Source: Papio anubis (taxonomy: Eukaryota; Chordata; Mammalia; Primates; Cercopithecidae). Taken from it: a stretch of 64,000 bases of DNA. The DNA lies in the NCBI RefSeq assembly GCF_008728515.1, contig NC_044986.1:111216313-111280312 (forward strand), read 5' to 3'. Position 1 is the first letter of the stretch. Each line of letters begins with the position of its first letter. The position numbers were made by a program, and so were the translations under genes. The notes beneath the pieces were generated by a model. It worked only from the letters and a program-made list of their open reading frames with translations. It was not told where the DNA came from and searched no databases. Shown here one piece after another: positions 1 through 11,631 of this stretch.

Positions 1-123
1 AAAATTTCCTGGCCCCGTTTGAACTTTGCAATGTTTCACTGCAAGTCATGTCCACGTGGAAAGCAAGACTCACCAAAAGACTGAAGCCTCCCTCTAGGAG
101 CATGCATCCGTTTCCGTGCTCAG

Positions 124-461
124 CTCTGCTCGCTTGTTTTGGGAATACGAGGGAGAGTGCTTCCTTCAATCAGTCCAGCGTGGCTGATACTCATTCCACC
201 GTCCGTGTGCAGCCTGTGGCCAAACCAGGCAGACAGCCAAGTCACGCAAGCGCAGAAGAGGGAGCTCCAGAGAAAAGGCAAGATTCGAGCACCCGTGCAG
301 AGAGCAATGGCAGTGCCAATCGGAATTCAAGTCACCGCACTGCGGTCCAGCCTGCGGAGACGCCTGAGGATGTGCCTGGGTCCCTGGATGATGGGGCGGA
401 CTGTGAAGCAGTGGTGTTTCAGGCTTCCATCCCCAGACCATCAATTATTGACACACCCAAG
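124..461 (+). CDS. Candidate internal coding exon, unidentified gene
   Basis: An open frame runs from position 48 to 659. The part from 124 to 461 reads like real protein: no low-complexity runs, many Ser/Glu/Pro/Asn residues, and a C-terminal stretch ending SIPRPSIIDTPK. A consensus donor (AAG|GTGAGT) follows position 461 and leaves phase 0. The likely acceptor is the TTTCCGTGCTCAG at 111-123; an alternative is the CTCCCTCTAG ending near 99. The segment would encode about 112 residues with no transmembrane helix or recognisable domain, which suggests a disordered region. If the donor is skipped the frame reads through to a TGA at 657-659, with an AATAAA at 748-753, so a retained-intron terminal form is possible. 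I do not recognise the protein. Its phase matches the exon candidate at 1313. Confidence 0.45.
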
Positions 462-1312
462 GTGAGTGAGTGTTCGCTGTGCGGTTATAGATGGGATGGA
501 GCTGGAGGGGCGTTGGGATCATTTGGCGAACGCTTCAGCAAACAAACTCATTTAACCTTCTTGCTGAATAAGGCATTGCGGGTGTTTTCACTAGTGCGAA
601 GAAGTGTGTTAAAGTCGTGTAAATTCTCAGAGTATTCTCAAAAGATGTGCATGAGGTGATGATAATAAGCACTGGAACCATGGCAATGACTGAAATTGAC
701 CTTGAATTGACGGGCTAGAGTGCCTTGGAGCCAACGATGGCTCCCTCAATAAAAGATTAGGAGTAAGATAGTTTACAAAAGCATTCTTTTGCTTTTTCTG
801 TTTCCCCCCAGCCGGTCTGTAAATTTATTTATATGAAAATCCACAGTCTAAAAAGTTTGGCTAGGGAATTCACAAAACTGCCTCTACTTAAAATAAATCA
901 CATGATAGCAAAGCAGTGTGGGAAAATTTGGAAATGATCATCAGTGTATGCCTAGTGGTACGGAAGGGAACTGACCTATAAAACTATTCATAATGTGGAT
1001 GTTTTTGTGATAATCTTCTGAGAGTTGAAGGCAGGAGGAGGAAGTTTTTTGAAAAAAGAAAAGGTGCCACTGCTCTTAAGAGTAATTTACTTATTTTCTT
1101 TCCATTTTTGGCATCAGTGAATTTTAATTGTTGAGTATTCTGATTAGATGGAGCTGCACAATTATTTCAAAGTTCCTGGTAATCCCAGTTTGGAGATGCA
1201 GTGCAGAAGAAAGGTTTTCTAAAGGGTGCACTCTAAAGGGTTGAACACAGCCAACCAGCAAAGATAGGGTTAAAACATCATTTAAAAAATAGTTTCATTT
1301 GACACCCTGCAG
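462..1312 (+). other. Putative intron or single-copy DNA between the two candidate exons
   Basis: No interspersed repeat is recognised here. It holds a GTGAGT donor at its start, an AATAAA (748-753) that could end an intron-retained transcript, and a CCCTGCAG acceptor at its end. Confidence 0.4.
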
Positions 1313-1477
1313 GTTTATATGAAACGACTGAAGCTTGGGCCTGTCGTCTGCATCCTGAAACTGCACAGAGAGTTTTACCAAATCCTCTGTTACGGCAAAG
1401 ACTACAATGTTTTTACTAGCACCACTAAACCAAAACCCAACAACCAGCCAACAAAAACCAAAATATTCAGTGTATAA
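1313..1477 (+). CDS. Candidate terminal coding exon, unidentified gene
   Basis: A consensus acceptor (GACACCCTGCAG, ending 1312) is followed by 54 open codons beginning VYMKRLKLGPVVCILKLHRE and a TAA at 1475-1477. Read in phase 0, as required by the donor at 461/462, the joint is ...DTPK|VYMKRL.... The first 35 or so residues look protein-like: alternating hydrophobic and basic residues, then FYQILCYGKDYNVF. The last 15 are Lys/Pro/Asn/Thr-rich and may be a poorly conserved tail. No AATAAA lies close downstream, so a 3' UTR end cannot be set. The intron would be 851 bp. The family is not recognised; confidence comes from splice-site and phase agreement only. Confidence 0.4.
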   Translation, partial: VYMKRLKLGPVVCILKLHREFYQILCYGKDYNVFTSTTKPKPNNQPTKTKIFSV

Positions 1478-1674
1478 CCACAGCCAGATTAAGGTATTTT
1501 TGGTAGTGTTGTAGGTAGCTGATTAGAATTCAAGGCCAAGTTGATATTTGTTGGCTATTTATGGAACTAATGACGTACAGTTTTAATGAACTGGAAGACT
1601 TTCTGTTGAGCAGAGATTCCAGCAATGCAGAACCACTCTATATTACTGAAGACAGCAGCAAGAACGAAGGGTTA

Positions 1675-1915
1675 CTTTGACTTTCTCTTTCTGTTTTAGT
1701 CTCATATGGGACTCAGGGACTCAAGATAAGCATGTGAATTCAAATAGAATCAATAACACAAAATGGGGCCACATCCATATTTAGTGTCCACTTTGCAGGA
1801 GCAAAGCCACGGGTAGTCTATAGCCTAGGACAGATTACAGTTGGGAAGGCTGGAGCAGAGAGGACCTTGTAACAATCCAGACAGGAACAACAGGGAGATA
1901 AAGTGGGAGAGGCTC
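1675..1915 (+). repeat. Copy 1 of an unassigned duplicated sequence
   Basis: This block resembles 5420-5660 in the same orientation. Shared landmarks in the same order are CTGTTTTAGT, CATGGGAC, GGGGCTCAAG-like, AATAGAA, ACAATGGGG-like, GCAGGRGCAAA, GGGTAG and GGATTAGAGT-like. Identity by eye is roughly 70%. I do not recognise the family; it is either an old interspersed repeat or a diverged local duplication. Confidence 0.5.
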
Positions 1916-2133
1916 CATGAGGCAAGACACGCAGCAGTTGATTGTGGGGTCCAAACCAGGCAGGGAGGGGAGTGAGACCAGACAGGGAGTAGTCATGGCA
2001 TGCAAACACTGAAATCAAGTGCCAGGAGGTGCAGGAAGAGGGTGTGCTGTGGGCAAATGGGCATCTATTCTAGTTCAAACACCAAAAGCTAACCCTGGTG
2101 ACAGTGAGGTGCATATATATATATATGTATAAA

Positions 2134-2431
2134 TTTTTTTTTTTTTGAGACGGAGTCTTGCTCTGTCTCCCAGGCTGGAATGTAGTGACACGATCTTGGC
2201 ACACTGAAGACTCCGCCACCCAGGTTCAAGTGATTTTTCTGCCTCAGCCTCCTGAGTAGCTGGGACTACAGGCGTGTGCCACCACGCCCGGCTAATTTTT
2301 CGTAGTTTTAGTAGAGACAGGATGTCACTGTGTTAGCTAGGATGGTCTCGATCTCCTGACTTTGTGATTTCCCCCCCATCCCCGGCCTCCCAAAGTGTTG
2401 GGATTACAGGTGTGAGCCACCACACCCGGCT
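2134..2431 (-). mobile_element. Alu (full-length, antisense)
   Basis: The poly(T) head, GAGACGGAGTCTTGCTCTGTC and the terminal GTGAGCCACCACACCCGGC mark a full dimeric Alu on the - strand. Short GGTGCA duplications flank it (2108-2113 and 2432-2437). It lies beside a MIR-like remnant. Confidence 0.93.
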
Positions 2432-2439
2432 GGTGCATT

Positions 2440-2580
2440 TTACAGAGGAGGGCACTGATGCTTAGTGAGGGGAAGAAATTTGTCCAAGGCCACAAAGAGA
2501 GGACATGGCAGAGACAGGACTGGAACCCAGTTCTATTTGACTCCAAAGTCCATCCTCTGAATTGTAATGTGTTTCTACTA
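2440..2580 (-). repeat. MIR remnant (antisense)
   Basis: CATTTTACAGAGGAGGGCAC, followed by CCAAGGCCACA and GGACTGGAACCCAG, is the reverse of the MIR core. It is diverged, consistent with great age. Confidence 0.65.
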
Positions 2581-2670
2581 CTAATTAAATGTGTAATGTT
2601 TGAGGATTTAAGATCAAATATCATACATGATCTCACTTGATATGCAATCACATTTAAATATCATACATAT

Positions 2671-2804
2671 GGCTGGGCATAGTGGCTCATGCCTATCACC
2701 CAGGGTTTTGGAAAACCAAGGCGGGAAGATCACTTGGGACCAGAAGTTTGAGACAAGCCTGGGCAACGTAACAAAGGTTTATCTCTACAAAAATAAATAA
2801 ATTA
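2671..2804 (+). mobile_element. Free left Alu monomer (FLAM-like)
   Basis: GGCTGGGCATAGTGGCTCAT starts an Alu left arm that ends in an A/T-rich tail after CTCTACAAAAATAAAT. No right arm follows, so this is a fossil monomer or a truncated AluJ. Confidence 0.8.
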
Positions 2805-2829
2805 ATTCCATATATTTATATGTAGATAT

Positions 2830-3260
2830 CGATATAATTATTATTTGTTTTTGATTTATTTTTATTTGTTGTTATTTTAGTTGATATAATCACAGTTGTA
2901 TTTTTTTGGGGTACATGTGATATTTTGATACATGTATAAGTGTGTAATCAAATCAGGGTAACTGGGATATCTACCACCTCAAACACTTACCTTTTCCCTG
3001 GTTTGGGAACATTACAATTCCTGTCTTCTAGCTATTTTGAAATACACAATAAATTATTATTAACTATAATTTCTCCACTGTACTATCAAATACTCGAATT
3101 TATTTCTTCTAACTGTACTTTTGTATCCAATAACCAACTCCTTTTAATGATATTCAATAATTATTATTATTTGTTTTTATTCATTTGTTTTACCCTTTTC
3201 TACCATAGCTTCATGGTGTATAGCACCACAGAAGATGTCCATTTTGCATCCTGCTTGTGA
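2830..3260 (-). mobile_element. L1 3'-end fragment (antisense)
   Basis: GGGGTACATGTGATATTTTG, TCAAATCAGGGTAACTGGGA and ATCAAATACTCGAATTTATT match the antisense 3' UTR of primate-age L1 elements. The right border is uncertain. Confidence 0.75.
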
Positions 3261-3265
3261 TAAAG

Positions 3266-3940
3266 CTTTGCTGTTCACAGTGTGGGGGATTGCTTTGAGA
3301 TCTTCTGATTAAAGTGGCTTAGAACTGCCCAGATTTTTCATTACCAAGTGATTTTGCAATGGCATGTTTTCCCTTAGCAGATGATGAATGAGATGCTTTT
3401 ATTACAATCTTGCCTGGCAGCAAAAATATTTCCCTTTTGGATGTTCTGATCCTCATTATTTAAGCTGCCTCGGTAGAGGCCACAAATAATCCTTTTTTTT
3501 TTTTTTTTTTTTTTTTTCAGTTCAGCCTCAGACACAATAGGTAAGAAATGGGGACAAGCCCCTCTCTCTATCTTTAGTTACCTGATGTTCACACAGAAGG
3601 GTGGCTGGCTCATTTATATTGGAAACAATGTCTGGTTCAAGAGAAAAAGCTTGAGGTAGTAAAGCTAAACAAACTCAGCAAATACGAAACATTTTTGTTT
3701 GGTGTAATGATCAGCACACGTGTCTGTATTGAAGAAATGCTATTGATTAGTCTTCAACCTTTTCGTATTCATCTCTTTTCTGTTCCAGACCTGAAACCAA
3801 AATGATAACAACCCTCAAATGGGAATGTGTCTTATAATTGCTAGTACCTTTTAATGATAGCTTTTCCCTTTTTTAGTAGTCTTGCAGTTGAAGTGTCCTA
3901 TCATTGGTGGAATTGTAGACTCAATGAAATTCAGCAGTAC
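3266..3940. other. Single-copy sequence
   Basis: Apart from a poly(T) run at 3490-3519, no feature is recognised. Confidence 0.5.
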
Positions 3941-3953
3941 TGCTGTTTATTTT

Positions 3954-4258
3954 ATTTTATTTTTATTTTTATTTTTTTGAGACAGAGTCTTGCTCTGTCA
4001 CCCAGACTGGAGTGCAGTGGTGTGATCTTGGCTCACTGCAACCTCTGCCTCCCGGGTTTAAGCAATTCTCCTGCCTCAGCCTCCCAAGTAGCTGAGATTA
4101 CAGGCGCCCACCACCACACCTGGCTAATTTTTGTATTTTTAGTAGAGATGGGGTCTCACTGTGTTGGCCAGCCTGATCTCGAACTCCTGATCTCGTGATC
4201 CACCCGCCTCGGCCTCCCAAAGTGCTGGGATTACAAATGTGAGCCACCACGCCTGGCC
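3954..4258 (-). mobile_element. AluS (full-length, antisense)
   Basis: A complete antisense Alu runs from a TTTTA-rich poly(T) tail to GAGCCACCACGCCTGGCC. It is flanked by the target-site duplication TGCTGTTTATTTT (3941-3953 and 4259-4271). Confidence 0.95.
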
Positions 4259-4271
4259 TGCTGTTTATTTT

Positions 4272-4810
4272 TTTAGCCAGTAGTTGTTGTGCTCTTCCTC
4301 AATGTGAGGATAGCATTAGCCCTGGGGAAACACGGATGATTGTGACTCAATCTCTGAGGTTGCTGAGGTTCTAGTGGGAAATTCCGTAAGGTAAACAGGC
4401 AGAATCAATGCAGTGTGAGAGGGCTTACAGCTCAGCACCGGATGGAATACAAACACAGGAAGGGGCTCCATGCTCAGCCTTGGGAAGAAGACAGGGGAGA
4501 TTGGAATATAGGGTCTTCGATCTTATTCTGTTCTAATTGTGAATCCAACTTGACACTGCACCCAGCCCAGTTGGATGGTGCTGTTTCACTCCTCTCTCTC
4601 CCAGTGATGTATGCAGTGTGAGAAAGGGAATGTTCACACACTAAGCAACTAAAAGTTTCAGAATAGTTTGGTAGTTTGAGAATGTCCTCCTACAGCAGTT
4701 GTAAGTTCTGTCTAGTTTGTACTTGAACTGGGAGTAGCCAGCCTCACATAGGAAGAGATAGTAATTGTAGTTTGGGAAATCATTTCCGGGGTTTTTAAAG
4801 AGTCAATTGC
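4272..4810. other. Single-copy sequence
   Basis: No repeat or coding exon is recognised. Short open frames here lack splice-site support. Confidence 0.5.
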
Positions 4811-5135
4811 GGCCGGGCACAGTGGCTCACGCCTGTAATACCAACACTTTGGGAGGCTGGGGGGGGGGGGGGGGGGGGTGAATCACAAGGTCAGGAGTTC
4901 AAGACCAGCCTGGCCAACATAGTGAAACTCCGTCTCTACTAAAAATACAAAAAATTAGCTGATTGTGGTGGCGGGCGCCTGTAATCCCAGCTACTCGGGA
5001 GACTGAGGCACAAGAATCACTTGAACCCGGGAGGCTGAGGTTGCAGTGAGCCAAGATTGCAGCACTACAATACAGCCTGGGTGACAGAATGAGACTCCAT
5101 CTAAAAAGAAAGAAAGAAAGAAAGAAAAAAAAAAA
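4811..5135 (+). mobile_element. Alu (full-length) with a 20-bp G run
   Basis: GGCCGGGCACAGTGGCTCAC opens a sense Alu that ends in an (AAAG)n-rich tail. At 4859-4878 the usual GGGAGGCYGAGGYGGG segment has become 20 consecutive G residues. Confidence 0.93.
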
Positions 5136-5419
5136 CCAACAACAACAAAAACGTTAATTGTATAAAAGTGAAGGGAAACAGGGCCCATCTTGGAATTGAC
5201 AACTGCATTGATATTTGTAACAGGTTGGTTTAGCAACTGGGCAGAGAAGTGGTAACCAAGCCATCCTAGCACCCCAGCAGTGGCCTGAAGATTCATAGGC
5301 TCTGGTGGTTGCTGATTTCTGGGGTCTGAGCCTCAGCACTGCTGTCTCTAAACACAGCTTTGTCAGTCACCTTGCTCCAAGAGAATAGAGACTCCCTATG
5401 TCGCTGGATACAGCAGGGT

Positions 5420-5660
5420 CAATTTGATTTTATCTTCCTGTTTTAGTGACACATGGGACACAGGGGCTCAAGGCAAGCACTGTGTATTAGAATAGAACCC
5501 ATAACTCACAATGGGGACAACATCTGTAGTTACTCTTCACTTAGCAGGGGCAAATCCATGGGTAGGTGTAGGATGGATTAGAGTCAGGAAGGTTGAAGCA
5601 TCAAGGCCATGGTAATAAACCTAATAGGGACAGCAGGAAGGTGAGGTGAGACATAGTTTA
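5420..5660 (+). repeat. Copy 2 of an unassigned duplicated sequence
   Basis: This is the partner of 1675-1915, in direct orientation. It starts at TTCCTGTTTTAGTGACACAT and ends near GGAAGGTGAGGTGAGAC. The flanks upstream of the TTTTAG also share a short ACAGCAG...TTTGA stretch. Confidence 0.5.
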
Positions 5661-5829
5661 CAAGAATCTGATGCATAAGTCAGAATGCTCATTTAGTTGT
5701 AAGCTTTGAGAACTAATGGGCAAGGTTGCGCTGACTGAGCCATGATTCTCCCCATTGGAAAATCACAAGTGAAGAGAAATGATAACCAAAAATTTGTTGG
5801 AAAGCATGGACTTAGAGGAAGGAGAGTGA

Positions 5830-7140
5830 TTCATTTTATTGTGATAAAATACACATAATATAAATTTTACCATTGTAACTGTTTTAAAGTATATAATTCT
5901 GTGGCATTAAGCATACTCACATTGTGGTGCAACCATCATTCTTTTGCATGTAGATATCCAAATTTCTCATCACCATTTGTTGAAAACACTGTCTTTTCCC
6001 CATTGAATGGTCTTGGCACCCGTGTTGAAATCATTTGACCATATATGTGAGGATTCATTTCTGAGCTTTCATTCTGTTACATTGGTCTATATGTCTGTGC
6101 CAGTACCACACTGTTTTGATTACTATAGTTTTGTAGTGAACTTTGAAATCTCAAAGTGTGAGACTTCCAATGTTGTTCTCCCATTTCAAGATTGTTTTGA
6201 TCATTTGGGGTATCTTGAGATTCTATATAAATTTTAGGATGAATTTTTCTATTTCTGCAAAAAACATTATTGGGATTTTGATAGGGGTTGCATTACGTAT
6301 ATAGGTATCTTTGAGCAGTATTGACATCTTACATTTTCTAATCCATGAACATGGGATATTTTTCTATTTATTATATTTATGTCTTCTTTGATTTCTTTCA
6401 GCAACATTTTGTAGTTTTCAATGTACACTTCTTTTGCCTCCTAGGTTACGCTAATTCCTACATATTTTATTCTTTTTGATGCTATTGTAAATAAAATTGT
6501 TTGTTAATTTCCTTTTCAGAGTGTTCATTGTTAGTGTATAGAAATGCAACTGATTTTTGTGCAGGGGTCTTTATCTTACAATTTTGCTGAATTTATTTAT
6601 TAGTTCTATACATTTTTTGTTTTCTACACATAAGATCATGTCATCAACAAACAGATAATTTTACTTCTTCTTTTCCAATTTGGATGCCTTTTATTTCTTT
6701 TTCTTGCTTAATTGCCCTGGTGGAAACTTACAATACTGCATTGAATGGAAGTGGCAAAGTAAGCATACTTGTTTTGTTCCTGATTTCAGAGTAAAAGCTT
6801 TCATTCAGTCTTTCACCATTAAATACGAGGCTAATGGTGGGTTTTTCTTACATGAACTTTATTGTGTTGAGGTAGTTTCCTTCTATTCCTAACTTTTTTA
6901 GTATTTTTTTTTAATTATGAAAGGGTGTCGAATTTTGTTAATTTTTTTTGCATCAATTGAGATGATCATGTGTTTTCTTTCCTTCATTCTGTCAATGTGG
7001 AATGTTACATTGATTTTTCTATGTTGACCATCATTGTATTCCAGGAACAAATCCCACTTAGTCATGGTGTAATCTTTTTAATATGCTGCAGATTTCTGTT
7101 TGCTAGTAGTTTGTTGAGGATCTTTCTACTGATGCTCATC
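5830..7140 (-). mobile_element. L1 fragment (antisense), 3' UTR into ORF2
   Basis: This reads as reverse-complement L1. TTTACCATTGTAACTG and GGTGCAACCATCAT belong to the 3' part. CCAGTACCACACTGTTTTGA and later lines correspond to ORF2. Open frames here are not maintained. It continues after the inserted Alu at 7512-7802. Confidence 0.88.
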
Positions 7141-7143
7141 AGG

Positions 7144-7415
7144 GGCTGGGTGCGGTGGTTCATGCCTATAATCCCAGAACTTTGGGAGGCTGAGGTGGGT
7201 GGATCACATGAGGTCAGGAATTCGAGACCAGCCTGGCCGCATGGTGAAACCCTGTCTCTACTGAAAATACAAAAAAATCAGCTGGGTGTGGTAGAGGGGC
7301 TATAATCCCAGCTACTCAGGAGGCTGAGGCAGGACAATCACTTGAACCCGGGAGGCAGAGGTTGCAGTGAGCTGAGATTGTGCCACTGTACTCCAGCCTG
7401 GGCAATAGAGGGAGT
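7144..7415 (+). mobile_element. Alu inserted in L1
   Basis: GGCTGGGTGCGGTGGTTCAT to CTCCAGCCTGGGCAATAGAG is a dimeric Alu whose poly(A) tail has been replaced by a microsatellite. It splits the antisense L1. Confidence 0.92.
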
Positions 7416-7418
7416 CTC

Positions 7419-7509
<91 letters not shown>

Positions 7510-7511
7510 AT
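7416..7511. repeat. (TC)n-(TA)n compound microsatellite
   Basis: About 50 bp of TC/TTTC repeats pass directly into about 40 bp of TA repeats (7467-7511). It sits exactly where the Alu tail should be. Confidence 0.95.
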
Positions 7512-7802
7512 ATATAACTCAGGGATATTGTTCTGCAGTTTTCTTTTCTTGTAGTATCTTTGTCTAACTTTGCTATCAGGTTAGTGCTGGCTTTATAGAA
7601 TGAATTAGGAAGTGTTCCCTCCTCTTCAGTTCTTTGGAGGAGTTTGAGAAAGATTCTTTAAATGTTTGGTAGAGTTCACTGGTGAAACCACATGATCCAA
7701 GTCTTTCTGTTGTTGTTGTTGTCGTACAGCGTTTGATTATGAATCCAATCTCCATACCAGTTATAGGTCTATTCAGATTTTCTACATCTTCCTGAATTAG
7801 CC
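7512..7802 (-). mobile_element. L1 fragment, continuation (antisense ORF2)
   Basis: GGATATTGTTCTGCAGTTTT, GGCTTTATAGAATGAATTAG and TTCTTTGGAGGAGTTTGAGA are reverse-complement L1 ORF2. It rejoins the copy at 5830-7140. Confidence 0.88.
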
Positions 7803-7889
7803 TTGGTGAAGAGGGGCTACTTTGATAGCATCACTGAGCTATTGCAATTACAAGTACCACTCGTTGATCATCAAATGAGTACTAGCTCA

Positions 7890-8060
7890 TTTGATTCTGC
7901 TAGTCCTCTTACAATATTAGTTCCTGATAATCCCACTCACTCTTCTGCTCAAAACCCTCCAAAGGCTCCCTATTTCCCTCAGAGTAAAAATCAAATCCCT
8001 ACAGTGGCCCCAAATCCAATACAAAGTACCACTCTGAACTCACCTTCTATTGTTCTACCT
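7890..8060 (-). repeat. L2 remnant (antisense)
   Basis: TGCTCAAAACCCTCCAAAGG, CCTCAGAGTAAAAATCAAA and CCTACAGTGGCCCCAAA follow the antisense L2 consensus order. The 93-codon frame starting at 7803 crosses it and is therefore unlikely to be a gene. Confidence 0.55.
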
Positions 8061-8099
8061 GATAGGGAAACTGAAACTCAGTGAGGCTACTAAGCATCT

Positions 8100-11000
8100 A
8101 ATCCATTTCCACTTTAATGATGACCCTCCAAGCAGCATGAGAAATTCAGATCAACAGGCCAGACACAACTTCTGTGGACTGTGCAGAACTCATGCGGCAA
8201 ATAACTAAATAACCTTTCCTTTGCTCTCCTTGTCTAGGCTCCACGCCCATCCTTCCTCTTTTCTTGGCACAGTCTTTTCTAACACCTAGGATCATTTCAT
8301 TAATTCAGTTTCAGTTCCTTGGTTAGAAGCAGATTCAAACCATGTTCCCCTGAAGCCATATTAATTGAAATTGGGTGTTTGAGAGACTCCTCGGATATCT
8401 ATTAACAGAAAAGCTCTTGGAATTCTTGTTCACTTCTATATGTAACTAATATTCAATATATTGATTTTTATTTCAATGTCTTGAAGTTGTCTGGAAGCCA
8501 AGACCTGGGGGTACCATCTGTAGATGTCAGTGCTGCTTGGAAGCCTCTTATAAACTCATGGGTAATCACCCATCACCCCTCATCACACCTGCACTCTTCA
8601 TCCCCCTTATCTCATAGCACTACTGGGAACAGCTTTGCTGGGCTATATTTCCATTTTCTGGTACAAACCATTTTTCCTGCATTTCTTGAGAATGAAACCT
8701 TCCCTACCTTTCCCTATGGGCCTGAACAGAAAATGAGAGAATTTTAGCCTACCCACCAAAACAAATGCCTTATTAGTGAAGGTCTCTGTTAAACATATTA
8801 TTTGACATCAACATTTAAAAATATATGGTAAATAATAGATTATTGCAATCAAACATTAATTTTCTAGTTCCTTTTTAATCTCCTGAGCAAAATTACTAAC
8901 TGTCCCTCCCTTCTCAAACACGAAAGATATTTGAATGACCTAGTGAGAATCCCATTCCATTCCATTTAAGCCCTGATCATTTCTTATGCCAGGTTTCTAC
9001 TTTCAAAAGATGTTAAACACAGTGGCATGATCGTGCATGATATACCCAGTCAGGAATTTTCCAATCTGGATATTCAGTTGCATCCCAACCAGAAGAGAGA
9101 GAGGCAGCTTCTTGGCTTCTCTTAGAATGCAATAAATGAATAGCTCTCATAAACTATGAAAATTTACGTGGTGCAGATTTGGCTATTGGCAACTCTCCAT
9201 AAAAGACTGCAGAGAGCGGCAAGAATGCAAAATTTTCAGACAATTCAGAGATGAAAGGTGTCGACTTATATTCCAAGCTAAGACGTAAAAGATAAGTGAA
9301 TAATTTAACCAGATTTTAAAGCACCATTTTCAAGTGAGGTTACTATTGCATTTACAATTTGGTTAGAAATAGGGCATATTCTGTAAGTAGGAATTGATAT
9401 GTTGGGGGAGAGAGAGTCAAAGGGAAGAGGCCGACCCGCATCTTTGAGCAGCACTTATTTCCAGCTCGTCAGAGAAAAATCTACCAATCTGCCCATGACC
9501 TGGTTGTTCCTTTGCCCTCAATTTTCACAGGTAGAAAATGCAAGTTCAGGGTTGACATTGTTCATCAGCAATGGCCTAGGGTGCCTACCCAAAGAATCAC
9601 TGCGGAGATTTCGATTTATTGGCAAGACCCATTTTTCTAAAATACCTACGTGTGTATAGCTGAAATTTCCAGTCTCTTGATGAAATAACTTGCAGTTGTG
9701 CATCATTTAAAAAATAGTAATTTCACGATTCCACTCACTGGGTATGTTGGAAACTTTAAAATGTCTTACAGTCCAGGAACCCCAGGGGCTGGTTGAATGG
9801 ATGGGCCATATCAATTATGGGAAATTAGAGATTTCTTTTTCCAGCCACAGACATGGTTAACCTGATCTGAACTGCCTTTAGTTTTCCACTTGCAGTTCCT
9901 CCTTTCCAAAGAAAATATGGTTCATCAAGTTAACACTTTTTCCAGTATGAGGTTGACATTTGGTTTTGTAATTCTGCACCAGGGGAGGTCGGAGGTTGGA
10001 AATTTTAGGCAGTTAGAAGAAGGGGAATCCTCCACAAAGGACATCAAAATGAGGTGTTTATGATCTTGTTCTGAAAAGCTGGTTTGTGTGTGTTTCGTGT
10101 TCAGTTAAATGGAAAATGACAACTGAGGCAACTGTTGGAACCTAAGCACATAGGCAAGATCTGATTGCCCATCGTAAAGGAGAAACTTCCCGCCAAATGA
10201 GTTACCTGCACAGTCCTGTAACTTAAAACAAGAAATCTCAACAAAAAAGGTAGTAAGATGTGCCTCACATAACTTATTAATTATAATTAGTGCAGGGCTA
10301 TTTGCAAATGGGAAGCTGACTTTTAAAACTGAAGGAATTTTTGATATAAAACAATGCACGATCGTGTAAAAGTGCAAACTGTTTATATGAACACCTAGAG
10401 TTAATTCAAAATTACCCCTTTTGTAAAACCACTCTCACCCATCTGCTTTCTGGTATACCAACTCAAGGTGGGAAGAAAGGCAGCAGTAGAGATGGGAAGT
10501 TGCCAGCCACCAGGAATTCCTGACCACGCTCCTGACTGTGAATAGTGGTACAAGAAAATCATAGACACAGAGGCCGAATAAAGGGTGGAACTCTGTCTAA
10601 GGAGGCTCTTGAATGGGGCAGCAATGTGTATACTCCTCTCTATCTGGAAATTTTTCCTTTTTGACCCAGCTGGACGTTTCAGGAGGGGACAGACTTGAGA
10701 CAGTAATGGAATGAGGAGACCAGTGGCTTAGATCCTGGTACTTGCGGAGGTGATGGATCTCCCAGATGGCTCTCATCCCCAGGTCTTTTCTGAGGGTTCC
10801 AGAAGTGCTGTCTTGAGGAAAGATCCTTTTGACTGAGTTTCTGCCGGAACTCTTCTAACCCGGCTGCGTAAGGCTTGCATCTCTATAGGGAGAAGTGACT
10901 TGGTGCAGTGATGTTGCAAATGGGCCTGAGGTATTTTCACCATTCAAAACCATGAAGCAAGTATTGGTAGCCTCTAACAATTAGAGGCACCTGGGGGCTA

Positions 11001-11140
11001 CGTGTCTGCCCTCTTGTAGCTTGCTCCCTGGTGATACATTGCAATAGAGAATGTCTCACAGGAATTCTGCCACAAATACAAACATCTGCTGGCACAAAAG
11101 AATCCTATTTCCTGATCCTGTATACTGAAGAAAGTCACCA
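8100..11140. other. Single-copy sequence
   Basis: About 3 kb without a recognised repeat. Short open frames occur on both strands, but none has convincing splice sites or protein-like composition over its full length. Confidence 0.5.
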
Positions 11141-11153
11141 GATTCTGTCCTTT

Positions 11154-11460
11154 CATTATTTATTTATTTATTTATTTTGGTACGGAGTCTTGCTCTGTCA
11201 CCCAGGCTGGAGTGCAGTGGTACCATCTCGGCTCACTGCAACCTCTGCCTTCTGGGTTCCAGCTATTCTCCTGCCTCAGCCTCCCGAGTAGCTGGGATTA
11301 CGGGTGCCTGCCACCACACCCAGCTAAGTTTTGTATTATTAGTAGAGATGGCGTTTCGCCACATTGGCCAGGCTGGTCTTGAACTCCTGATCTCAGGGGA
11401 TCCACCTCCCTCGGCCTCCCAAAGTGCTGGGATTATAGGCGTGAGCCACCAAGTCTGGCC
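11154..11460 (-). mobile_element. Alu (full-length, antisense)
   Basis: The (TTTA)n tail and a complete antisense Alu are bounded by a perfect target-site duplication TCTGTCCTTT (11144-11153 and 11461-11470). Confidence 0.95.
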
Positions 11461-11631
11461 TCTGTCCTTTTAAATAGTAGCTCGTTGCATGAATAAATTA
11501 ACATATAGGAATACAACAATATTCGAATGGCGAAGCCTTCAAGGCTTCTAATCAAATGGGGGTAAAGGACCAAATGAGGTTCAAGATCCACGATGCTTCT
11601 GTAGAGGACTTGGACATTTGAATGTATCACG

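Noticed and set aside
7803..8084. 93-codon Pro/Ser-rich frame
   Set aside because: Most of it overlaps an antisense L2 remnant; no splice or start context.
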